Assembly: GCA_023399635.1 (NCBI GenBank) | Contig: JAEWOP010000010.1 | Coordinates: 1 to 6,635, forward strand | Origin: Pseudomonadota bacterium | GTDB lineage: Bacteria; Pseudomonadota; Alphaproteobacteria; Rhizobiales; Rhizobiaceae | Length of the DNA stretch: 6,635 bases | Reading direction: 5' to 3' | In this document: positions 1 to 5,016 of the stretch, one piece after another | How positions within the stretch are numbered: position 1 is the stretch's first letter | Layout of the letters: each line of letters opens with the position of its first letter | The notes under the pieces: model-generated | Databases searched by the model: none | Told to the model about the DNA's origin: nothing | What the model saw: the letters and a program-made list of their open reading frames with translations, nothing else | Translations under genes and position numbers: made by a program

Positions 1-43
1 ACGTAAGCCCCTACCCCCTTAGGACAAAGAATCCGGCGCCTCA

Positions 44-57
44 AGCCGATAACGGCT
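44..57. repeat. Short inverted repeat upstream of msrB
   Basis: The arms AGCCG (44-48) and CGGCT (53-57) are perfectly complementary around the loop ATAA. The hairpin lies about 70 bases before the msrB start. It has no following T-run, so it is not a clear terminator; it could be the end of an upstream transcript or an operator. The rest of 1-127 holds no gene I can support. A possible reading-frame tail ending in TAA at 55-57 is too short to identify. Confidence 0.3.
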
Positions 58-127
58 AACCCACAATTAGTTGAGGCTTTTACCGAAGCAAAAGGCAACC
101 TATCTTTAGTCAAAGAAAGGTTTGCCC

Positions 128-538
128 ATGACAGATACCAGCACTCCCCGCGTTCAGAAATCCGAGGCCGAATGGCGCGAGCAGCTGACGCCCGAGCAAT
201 ACCGGATCTTGCGCGAGCACGGCACCGAGCGGCCCTTTACCGGACCCTACTGGGACAGCACGGAGAAAGGCCTTTACCGCTGTGCCGCTTGCGACGAGCC
301 GCTTTTCGTGTCCGATACCAAGTTCGATGCCGGCTGTGGCTGGCCGAGCTATTTCGAGCCGGTGAAGGCGGGTGCGGTGACGGAACACCGTGATACGGCC
401 TTCGGGATGATCCGCACCGAAGTCCGTTGCGCCAATTGCGGCGGCCATCTCGGCCATGTCTTCCCCGACGGCCCGCCGCCGACGGGCCTGCGCTACTGCA
501 TCAATGGCCACTCGATGGTGTTCGAGCCGATCGAGTAG
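128..538 (+). CDS. msrB: Peptide-methionine (R)-S-oxide reductase MsrB
   Basis: This 136-residue protein reduces the R epimer of methionine sulfoxide, in proteins or free, back to methionine, normally with thioredoxin; it is an oxidative-stress repair enzyme and has no signal peptide. Two CxxC pairs, C52/C55 and C101/C104, form the structural zinc site. The catalytic cysteine is C124 in RYCIN near the C-terminus. C70 in the GCGWPSY motif is at the position of the usual resolving cysteine. Length and motif order match a stand-alone MsrB; no MsrA domain is fused. The ATG at 128 is preferred over an in-frame TTG at 122 because AAAGG at 116-120 gives 7-base spacing to it. No adjacent msrA is visible, and the gene converges on the cupin gene with an 18-base gap. 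The family call is secure; the regulation is unknown. Confidence 0.97.
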   Translation: MTDTSTPRVQKSEAEWREQLTPEQYRILREHGTERPFTGPYWDSTEKGLYRCAACDEPLFVSDTKFDAGCGWPSYFEPVKAGAVTEHRDTAFGMIRTEVRCANCGGHLGHVFPDGPPPTGLRYCINGHSMVFEPIE

Positions 539-556
539 CAGCACTCGGCCTGGGGA

Positions 557-907
557 TCAGCCCCGCGCTTCCTGCCAGTGCGGAAAGGTGACGTAGGCGG
601 TCAGTGCTCCTTCTTCATGCGAGCGTATGGTGACCTTCTCGCCTTCAGGCATGTAGATGATTTCCCCCGGGCCGGCGGTCACGTTGACGTTCTCGGTGGT
701 CACGGTGATACGGCCCTCGATGATCACCATGGTGTCATGGACGGCCATCGTCTCCTCCAGCGTCTGGAATGGATCGTACCGGCCAAAGCCGATGGTGACA
801 GGCCCGCCATGGCGCTGATCGACCATGTTCGCGACGAATATATCCGCTTCCTGCCCTGGGGAGCGTTCAAGGGTGGCATCGGCGACTGCGAATTTCTGGA
901 CATCCAT
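557..907 (-). CDS. Small EutQ-like cupin-domain protein
   Basis: This is a 116-residue single-domain cupin, predicted cytosolic. The first cupin motif region is HDTMVIIEGRITV (from H57) and the second is GEIIYMPEGEKVTI (G81-I94). The ending AYVTFPHW resembles the C-terminal strand of EutQ-type cupins. Of the usual metal ligands only H57 and E64 are apparent, and the second-motif histidine position is V92. Metal binding is therefore doubtful, as in EutQ. The start at 907 is supported by GGAGAA at 913-918, five bases upstream. The open frame continues upstream, but that part overlaps the LysR gene and looks like a shadow. The gene lies 74 bases downstream of the LysR gene on the same strand, so it may be cotranscribed with it or served by its own regulated promoter (see the dyad at 940-962). 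No ethanolamine-utilization genes are nearby, so an Eut role should not be assumed; the substrate is unknown. Confidence 0.85.
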   Translation of the reverse strand: MDVQKFAVADATLERSPGQEADIFVANMVDQRHGGPVTIGFGRYDPFQTLEETMAVHDTMVIIEGRITVTTENVNVTAGPGEIIYMPEGEKVTIRSHEEGALTAYVTFPHWQEARG

Positions 908-939
908 GCGGGTTCTCCATTCCAACGCGACGTGCGAGA

Positions 940-962
940 CTGCCTTAACGCCGGAAAGGCAG
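940..962. promoter_or_regulatory. Candidate LysR-type operator dyad upstream of the cupin gene
   Basis: The 7-base arms CTGCCTT (940-946) and AAGGCAG (956-962) are perfectly complementary with 9 bases between them. The inner CTT-N9-AAG geometry satisfies the T-N11-A pattern of LysR-type binding sites. It lies in the 74-base gap between the LysR gene and the cupin gene, 32 bases before the cupin start. There is no T-run on the minus-strand side, which argues against an intrinsic terminator. An mRNA hairpin between the two cistrons is the alternative reading. The role is inferred. Confidence 0.45.
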
Positions 963-981
963 CGAGGTTCAGTACCGGCGG

Positions 982-1881
982 CTAACTGGCGAGCACCAGT
1001 CCGCCATAACGGCTGATCTCGCTCTCGATCTCCCGCACCAGCGTATCGAGCGCAGGATTGCGGATCTTGCGCCCGCGCCGGACGACATAGGCGAGCCCGG
1101 GCGGCACCGGCAGGCCGTGGTCGATGATCTGCATCTCCGGGCGCAGGTGCCGCTCGTTCAGCAAGGCGACGCCGAGCCCGGCCATGACACCGGTGACGAT
1201 GCCGGCGGCACTGGAGCATTCAAAGATGGTTTCAAGCATAGCCCCACCATCCTGGCCGATATCGAAGGCCCAGCGGCGGTAGAAGCAGTCGTCGTGGAAG
1301 GAGAGAAAAGGAACCGACCCTTCGGGAGGCAGGTCCAGCTCCGGATGCTTCACCCAATGGAGCTGCTCGCGAAAGAGGACAACATCGGTGGGGCGGACCT
1401 CATGGTCGAAGACCTGGATGATGGCGGCATCAAGTTCCCCCTGCTCCAGCATTTCGCGCAGCACAAGGCTCATGCGGACCTTGGTGCGTACCGAGACCTG
1501 CGGATGAAGGCGGCGAAACCGGCCGAGGATGCGGGCGAGATCGGAACACGTGGTATCCTCCGTCATGCCGAGTGACAGGCGGCCGGAAAGGCTCGTCTTC
1601 GACAGGCTGAGGAGCGCTTCGTCATGGAGCCCGAGGATGCGGGCTGCATAATCCAGAAGGTCTTCACCGGCGGTGGTGAAGGTGGGGGCACCGGGCTTGC
1701 GGGCCAACAGGTCGCAGCCGAGGCTGGTCTCCAGCCGCCTGACCTTGTGGCTGACCGCAGATTGCGAGAGACCAAGCGCGTCGGCTGCCCGCGTCACGCC
1801 GCCGTGGTTGCGGATGGCCAGCAGGACGCGCAGCGCGTCGATCTCCAGGCGGCGGTTGTTCAGCTCAGACACAGCATCCAT
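982..1881 (-). CDS. LysR-family transcriptional regulator
   Basis: This 299-residue protein has the standard LysR-type regulator layout. The N-terminal winged helix-turn-helix spans about residues 13-72 (EIDALRVLLAIRNHGGVTRA, then ALGLSQSAVSHKVRRLE and an FTTAGE-like wing). A linker helix follows to about 95, then the effector-binding domain from about 101 (RLSLGMTEDT) to the end. The segment GIVTGVMAGLGVALLNERHL (227-246) is the usual second-lobe signature. Length is normal. The ATG at 1881 is chosen because AGGAG at 1889-1893 gives 7-base spacing; the frame is open further upstream but has no comparable ribosome site. It is divergent from the EamA transporter gene (158-base gap) and upstream of the cupin gene on the same strand, so both are candidate targets. 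The effector cannot be inferred. Autoregulation is typical of the family but not shown here. Confidence 0.95.
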   Translation of the reverse strand: MDAVSELNNRRLEIDALRVLLAIRNHGGVTRAADALGLSQSAVSHKVRRLETSLGCDLLARKPGAPTFTTAGEDLLDYAARILGLHDEALLSLSKTSLSGRLSLGMTEDTTCSDLARILGRFRRLHPQVSVRTKVRMSLVLREMLEQGELDAAIIQVFDHEVRPTDVVLFREQLHWVKHPELDLPPEGSVPFLSFHDDCFYRRWAFDIGQDGGAMLETIFECSSAAGIVTGVMAGLGVALLNERHLRPEMQIIDHGLPVPPGLAYVVRRGRKIRNPALDTLVREIESEISRYGGLVLAS

Positions 1882-1926
1882 GGCATTGCTCCTGTGTGCA
1901 CAGCATGCCGCAGGCGAGCTCGTTTG

Positions 1927-1936
1927 GCAAATTTGC
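1927..1936. promoter_or_regulatory. Palindrome in the lysR/transporter divergent gap
   Basis: GCAAATTTGC is a perfect 10-base palindrome. A related imperfect copy, GAAATTTGTC, lies at 1971-1980, with the two AAATTT centres 43 bases apart, about four helical turns. The octamer TGTGTGCA is also repeated directly at 1893-1900 and 1982-1989. The 1882-2039 gap must carry the promoters for the divergent LysR and transporter genes. LysR-type tetramers commonly bind paired sites in such gaps, so these are candidates only. I could not place a convincing -35/-10 pair in either direction. Confidence 0.3.
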
Positions 1937-2039
1937 GGGACGAATTCTGCTGGATCAGCCTGCTTCCATCGAAATTTGTCATGTGTGCAGTCCGGTGAGC
2001 CGTCGTAGAGAGGAGCGTATCGCGAGCTTTGAGACCCAA

Positions 2040-2936
2040 ATGACCGACCAGACACTGTCTTCGCCCCTGCAGAAATACCCCCGGCTTCTCTGGCCGGCGA
2101 TGGCGACACTGCTGATCATCGGCTGGAGCTCGGGCTTTGTCGGCATTCGCTATGCAAGCGAAGAGGCAAGCGTGGCGCTGCTCCTCTTCTGGCGCACCCT
2201 GCTTTCGGGCCTGATCCTGCTTCCGTTCGCGCTGCTGATCGGGCCGAAGATGCGCTGGCCGGCGGTTCGCGACCAGATGCTCTTCGGGGTGATGTCGGTT
2301 TTCCTCTATCTTGGCGGCTTTGCACTGGCGATCGAGCAGCGGGTGCCGACAGGACTTGTGGCACTGATCTCCGACCTCGTGCCATTGGCGATCGCAGCCT
2401 TGGCGCAACCCGTGCTCGGCGAGCGGCTGAGCGGGCGGCAATGGCTCGGAACGGCGATTGCCGTGTGCGGCGTCCTGATCGTCTCCTTCGACAGCCTCAG
2501 CTTCGGAACCGCGCCGCTTTGGGCCTATGTCGTCACGGTCGCGTCCATGCTGATCTTCGCGCTGGCCTCGGTGATCTACAGGCGGCGCCGGACGCAGCCT
2601 ATGCCCGTGCACCAGAGCCTTTGCATCCACAGCCTCACCGGCTGCGCTCTGTTTGGGCTCTGCGCGCTGTGGCAAGGCAGCCTTGCCCCGCCGCTCACGA
2701 CCGGCTTTGCGATCGGCATGGCGTGGCTGGTGCTGATCGCAACCTTCATGGCCTATGGGATCTATTACACCAGCCTCAGGCTCTTCCCGGTCGCCAAAGT
2801 CAGCGCCGCAATCTATCTCAGCCCGCCCGTGACCATGCTGTGGGCATGGGCGCTGTTTTCCGAACCGCTGACAATTGCGATGTTCGTCGGCCTGGCGGTC
2901 ACGCTTGTCGGCGTATGGATGACGTCGCGCGAGTAG
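2040..2936 (+). CDS. EamA/DMT-family inner-membrane transporter
   Basis: This is a 298-residue hydrophobic protein of the drug/metabolite transporter superfamily with about ten predicted membrane helices in two EamA repeats. Repeat 1 carries WSSGFVGIRYA (29-39) and ends around GERLSGRQWLGTAIAVCGVL (127-146). Repeat 2 covers about 157-296 and includes SPPVTMLWAW (261-270) and GLAVTLVGVW near the end. The basic loop RRRRTQ (181-186) between repeats is consistent with a cytoplasmic side. Such proteins usually export metabolites, amino acids or drugs; the substrate is not readable here. The ATG at 2040 gives the standard family length. Its ribosome site is weak (GAG at 2031-2033), while a stronger AGGAG at 2011-2015 is 24 bases upstream with no in-frame start codon between. 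The frame stays open upstream to about 1896, but that extension is basic and non-conserved in appearance. The gene is divergent from the LysR gene, its likely regulator. Confidence 0.93.
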   Translation: MTDQTLSSPLQKYPRLLWPAMATLLIIGWSSGFVGIRYASEEASVALLLFWRTLLSGLILLPFALLIGPKMRWPAVRDQMLFGVMSVFLYLGGFALAIEQRVPTGLVALISDLVPLAIAALAQPVLGERLSGRQWLGTAIAVCGVLIVSFDSLSFGTAPLWAYVVTVASMLIFALASVIYRRRRTQPMPVHQSLCIHSLTGCALFGLCALWQGSLAPPLTTGFAIGMAWLVLIATFMAYGIYYTSLRLFPVAKVSAAIYLSPPVTMLWAWALFSEPLTIAMFVGLAVTLVGVWMTSRE

Positions 2937-2945
2937 CAGGTTGGC

Positions 2946-3539
2946 TCAAGCCTTCTGAACGCGCAGGCCGCTGACGAGCTGGAGGAAGGCGTCGACAGCC
3001 TTCTCATATACCGCATGCGGATCGTCCGAAGCGGCGATCCAGAGCGCAGCGTTCAGGGCAGCCCCGTTGACGAGACGGGCAGCGGCTTCGGCATCGACCG
3101 GCCTGGCCGTCCCCTCTTCGATCAGCGACTGGACGGTGCGGGTGCTGGTAACGAGGCAGGCGTTCTGGTTTGGCCATTGCGACGGGTCGCCGAGAACTGA
3201 CGGCCCATCGAGCAGCATGATGCGTTGGATCTCCGGCTCCAGCGCCATCTCGATATAGGCGACGCCCTCGTCCAGGAAGCCTTGCCACAGGGTGTCTGCT
3301 GCCTCGCGTGCGGCGCGCATGCGGGCCACCATTTCCGCGTCGATCTCGTCCACGACCGCCTGCAACAGCCCCTTCTTGTCACCGAAATTGTGGTAGAGCG
3401 CGCCGCGCGTCAGCCCCGCCTCGGCGGTCAACTCGTCCATTGAGGCGGCTGCATAGCCTTTTTCGGCGAAGGCCCTGCGCGCAGCTGCGACGAGCTTTGC
3501 CCGGGTTTCCTCCACCATTTCGGCACGTCGTCTGGCCAC
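2946..3539 (-). CDS. TetR/AcrR-family transcriptional repressor
   Basis: This 197-residue protein has a clear TetR_N helix-turn-helix at about residues 12-58: KLVAAARRAFAEKGYAAAS, then DELTAEAGLTRGALYHNFGDKKGLL. The all-helical ligand-binding and dimerization domain follows and diverges, as is usual. The motif EPEIQRIMLLDGPSVLG (101-117) recurs in a TetR subgroup that carries a C-terminal domain of this type. The start is GTG at 3539, preceded by GGAGAG (3545-3550). An internal ATG at codon 8 lacks a ribosome site. The gene is divergent from the YjgH/RidA-like gene across an intergenic region with three matching palindromes, so it very likely represses that operon and itself. It converges on the transporter gene with a 9-base gap and probably has nothing to do with it. 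The ligand is unknown. Confidence 0.95.
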   Translation of the reverse strand: MARRRAEMVEETRAKLVAAARRAFAEKGYAAASMDELTAEAGLTRGALYHNFGDKKGLLQAVVDEIDAEMVARMRAAREAADTLWQGFLDEGVAYIEMALEPEIQRIMLLDGPSVLGDPSQWPNQNACLVTSTRTVQSLIEEGTARPVDAEAAARLVNGAALNAALWIAASDDPHAVYEKAVDAFLQLVSGLRVQKA

Positions 3540-3559
3540 CTGCTCTCTCCGAAAATTAA

Positions 3560-3574
3560 CATACGCCCCGTATG
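3560..3574. promoter_or_regulatory. TetR operator candidate O1
   Basis: CATACGCCCCGTATG is a palindrome with 6-base perfect arms and a CCC centre. It is the copy closest to the tetR gene and ends 20 bases before the GTG start, just outside the tetR ribosome site. Binding here would block tetR transcription, giving autorepression. Assignment to this TetR protein is inferred from position and from the two sister copies. Confidence 0.75.
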
Positions 3575-3578
3575 CTTA

Positions 3579-3607
3579 TTGACATACGCAGCGTATGTTT
3601 TTATTTC
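3579..3607 (+). promoter_or_regulatory. Promoter for the YjgH/RidA-like operon
   Basis: A consensus -35 box TTGACA (3579-3584) and a -10-like TATTTC (3602-3607) are separated by 17 bases. Operator O2 fills most of the spacer and overlaps the -35. O3 would cover the transcription start. A further TATATT at 3622-3627 could act as a second -10 but lacks a good -35. The leader to the start codon would be about 110 bases. Confidence 0.6.
3582..3598. promoter_or_regulatory. TetR operator candidate O2
   Basis: This is the most perfect of the three palindromes: the arms ACATACGC and GCGTATGT match over 8 bases around a single A. It lies inside the forward promoter, overlapping the last bases of the -35 box, so occupancy should block RNA polymerase. 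Its centre is 23 bases from the O1 centre and 26 from the O3 centre. Confidence 0.8.
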
Positions 3608-3608
3608 T

Positions 3609-3623
3609 CATACGCGGCGTATA
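3609..3623. promoter_or_regulatory. TetR operator candidate O3
   Basis: CATACGCGGCGTATA matches O1 and O2 except for the last base; its arms ATACGC and GCGTAT are perfect around a G. It sits immediately after the -10 box, over the likely transcription start of the forward operon. Confidence 0.72.
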
Positions 3624-3727
3624 TATTCTTGCACGCCGTCAATGAAAAGACCTGCAGCAAGCCGATGGCCTGGGAGCGTCGCTTCCGGGAACGGTGTCTG
3701 CTGCGCATTCCAACGGAGTTCACCATC

Positions 3728-4126
3728 ATGAGCAAGCGCGACGCGATCTTTCCTGCTGGACGGCAGGCGCTTTACGACATCAACAAGTATTCCGCCGCCA
3801 TTCGATCCGGCGACCTTCTGTTCGTCTCCGGACAGGTGGGGAGCCGCGACGACGGTTCACCCGAACCGGATTTTCCCAGGCAGGTGCAGCTTGCCTTCGA
3901 CAACCTGAAGAACGTGCTGGCTGCGGCCGGCTGCAGCTTCGACGACATCATCGATGTCACCACCTTCCATACCGATCCGGAAAACCAGTTCCAGTTCATC
4001 CAGCCGATTCGTCTCGCAGCCTTCGGCGACGCGCCCTATCCGAACTGGACGGCGGTCGGCGTCAACTGGCTGGCCGGCTTCGACTTCGAGATCAAGGTGA
4101 TCGCAAGGATTCCGCAGGCTTCTTGA
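3728..4126 (+). CDS. YjgH-like RidA (YjgF/YER057c/UK114) family protein
   Basis: This 132-residue single-domain protein has the RidA fold, normally a cytosolic trimer. The sequence strongly resembles E. coli YjgH as I recall it, with shared stretches such as YSAAIRSGDLLFVSGQVGSR (21-40), FDDIIDVTTFHTDPENQF (71-88) and YPNWTAVGVNWLAGFDFEIK (104-123). In true RidA enamine/imine deaminases an arginine follows the FPA-type motif (E. coli R105). Here the equivalent position is W107, so classical 2-aminoacrylate deaminase activity is unlikely; this is the feature separating Arg-less Rid subfamilies from active ones. The ATG at 3728 has GGAG at 3715-3718, nine bases away. The in-frame open extension upstream runs through the operators and promoter and is not translated. 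It is the first gene of the apparent TetR-controlled operon. The biochemical role is unknown. Confidence 0.93.
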   Translation: MSKRDAIFPAGRQALYDINKYSAAIRSGDLLFVSGQVGSRDDGSPEPDFPRQVQLAFDNLKNVLAAAGCSFDDIIDVTTFHTDPENQFQFIQPIRLAAFGDAPYPNWTAVGVNWLAGFDFEIKVIARIPQAS

Positions 4127-4142
4127 GAGGAACCTTCCCGGA

Positions 4143-4173
4143 CCGCCTGGGGTTAAGCAAGCGCTTCAGGCGG
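4143..4173. repeat. Inverted repeat between the RidA-like and DUF2243 genes
   Basis: The arms CCGCCTG (4143-4149) and CAGGCGG (4167-4173) are perfectly complementary. An inner pairing AAGC (4155-4158) with GCTT (4163-4166) would extend the stem after a 5-base bulge. It lies in the 70-base gap between two same-strand genes and ends 23 bases before the next start. No T-run follows, so it is more likely an mRNA-processing or stability hairpin, or an operator, than a terminator. Confidence 0.45.
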
Positions 4174-4196
4174 AACCACCTGATCGGGAGAGCATC

Positions 4197-4997
4197 GTGA
4201 GCGCAACCTCCATTGTATCGCAGCCACAAGCCAACTTCTCGTCGACGTTCCATTGGTCGGGATACGCACTCGGTTTTGCATTGGGCGGCTTCTTCGACGG
4301 GATCCTCCTGCACCAGGTGCTGCAGTGGCATCATCTCCTGAGCGGGATCGAGGAGGCGCGGACCGATATCGGCTTCCTGATCATGACCGACGGCCTCTTC
4401 CATGTGCTCATGTACTTCATCGCGGTAGCCGGGCTGTGGTTGTTGTGGCGGGCGCGGCAGCAGTTCGGGGCGCAAGGTGCCGACCGCCTGCTCCTTGCCG
4501 ACGCATTGATCGGCTTCGGTGTCTGGCATGTGATCGACAGTTTCCTGTCCCACTGGATTCTCGGTATCCACCGCATCCGGATGGACGTGGACAACCCGCT
4601 GTTCTGGGACCTTCTGTGGTTCGTGGTCTTCGGACTGGCACCCGCCGCGATCGGCTTCATGATGCGCCGGGGTGGCTCAGGCCGTGGGACACGCCGCAGC
4701 CTCCATTCTCACACCGCGCTTGTTGCGGCCGTGGCGCTTGCCGGACCGCTGGCCGCGCTTCCGGCCCCCGACGACGGCACGGTCATGGTGGTGTTTCGCC
4801 CGGGCGTGACGCCGGCACAGGCCATGGCAGGCCTTGCGGCAGCAGAAGGACGGCTCCTCTGGTCGGATGCGCAAGGCAGTGTCTGGGCCGTCGATGTCTC
4901 CGATGGCGGTGACCCGAGCATCTTCTATCGTCATGGTGCCCTTCTCGTCAGCAATTCCATCCTGCCGGTCGGGTGCTTCAACTGGACCCGAGCATGA
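4197..4997 (+). CDS. DUF2243 membrane protein with extra C-terminal domain
   Basis: This 266-residue protein begins with a DUF2243 domain (about 17-158). It has four predicted membrane helices near 20-40, 58-84, 100-122 and 135-155. The helices and their edges are rich in His and Asp in the pattern seen in this family: GFFDGILLHQVLQWHH (31-46), DGLFH (65-69), WHVIDSFLSHW (110-120) and IHR (124-126). A basic loop (MMRRGGSGRGTRR, 155-167) suggests a cytoplasmic turn. A fifth helix (about 172-189) follows, then a ~75-residue tail starting GTVMVVFRPGVTPAQAM and ending LLVSNSILPVGCFNW, probably periplasmic. I do not recognise the tail. The start is GTG at 4197 with GGGAG at 4186-4190. It is the second gene of the putative operon, 19 bases before the hydrolase gene. 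The function of DUF2243 is not established; the histidines suggest metal or haem binding, which is inference. Confidence 0.88.
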   Translation: MSATSIVSQPQANFSSTFHWSGYALGFALGGFFDGILLHQVLQWHHLLSGIEEARTDIGFLIMTDGLFHVLMYFIAVAGLWLLWRARQQFGAQGADRLLLADALIGFGVWHVIDSFLSHWILGIHRIRMDVDNPLFWDLLWFVVFGLAPAAIGFMMRRGGSGRGTRRSLHSHTALVAAVALAGPLAALPAPDDGTVMVVFRPGVTPAQAMAGLAAAEGRLLWSDAQGSVWAVDVSDGGDPSIFYRHGALLVSNSILPVGCFNWTRA

Positions 4998-5016
4998 GGA
5001 AAAGCTGACGCCAGCC

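Noticed and set aside
71..106. Possible msrB promoter (TTGAGG or TTTACC with TATCTT at 101-106)
   Set aside because: Spacing is either 24 bases or pairs with a poor -35, and the -10 would nearly abut the ribosome site; not convincing enough to annotate.
110..544. Long open frame on the minus strand antisense to msrB (144 codons)
   Set aside because: It mirrors the msrB gene, which has full catalytic and zinc motifs; the antisense protein is Arg/Ala/Gly-rich without any recognisable domain and is a typical GC-rich shadow.
908..1219. N-terminal extension of the cupin frame to 1219
   Set aside because: The extra residues are Arg/Ala-rich and overlap the well-supported LysR gene; a good ribosome site precedes the ATG at 907.
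1882..2109. Upstream extension of the LysR frame to 2109
   Set aside because: It would overlap the start of the divergent transporter gene and adds about 76 residues before a standard LysR N-terminus; AGGAG is well placed for the ATG at 1881.
1860..2675. 271-codon minus-strand open frame antisense to the transporter gene
   Set aside because: The translation is rich in His, Gln, Arg and Pro with no domain, a pattern typical of the antisense of a membrane-protein gene; the + strand frame is a clear EamA transporter.
3560..3623. Triple palindrome as a CRISPR-like or REP-type repeat array
   Set aside because: Repeats are 15 bases with spacers of only 8 and 11 bases, located exactly in a divergent regulator promoter; operator sites explain them better.
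3572..3727. In-frame extension of the RidA-like gene to 3572
   Set aside because: It would place coding sequence across the operators and promoter; the ATG at 3728 has a ribosome site and matches the family N-terminus.
4834..5016. In-frame extension of the hydrolase to 4834
   Set aside because: It overlaps 164 bases of the DUF2243 gene and gives a Ser/Arg-rich N-terminus unlike the family.
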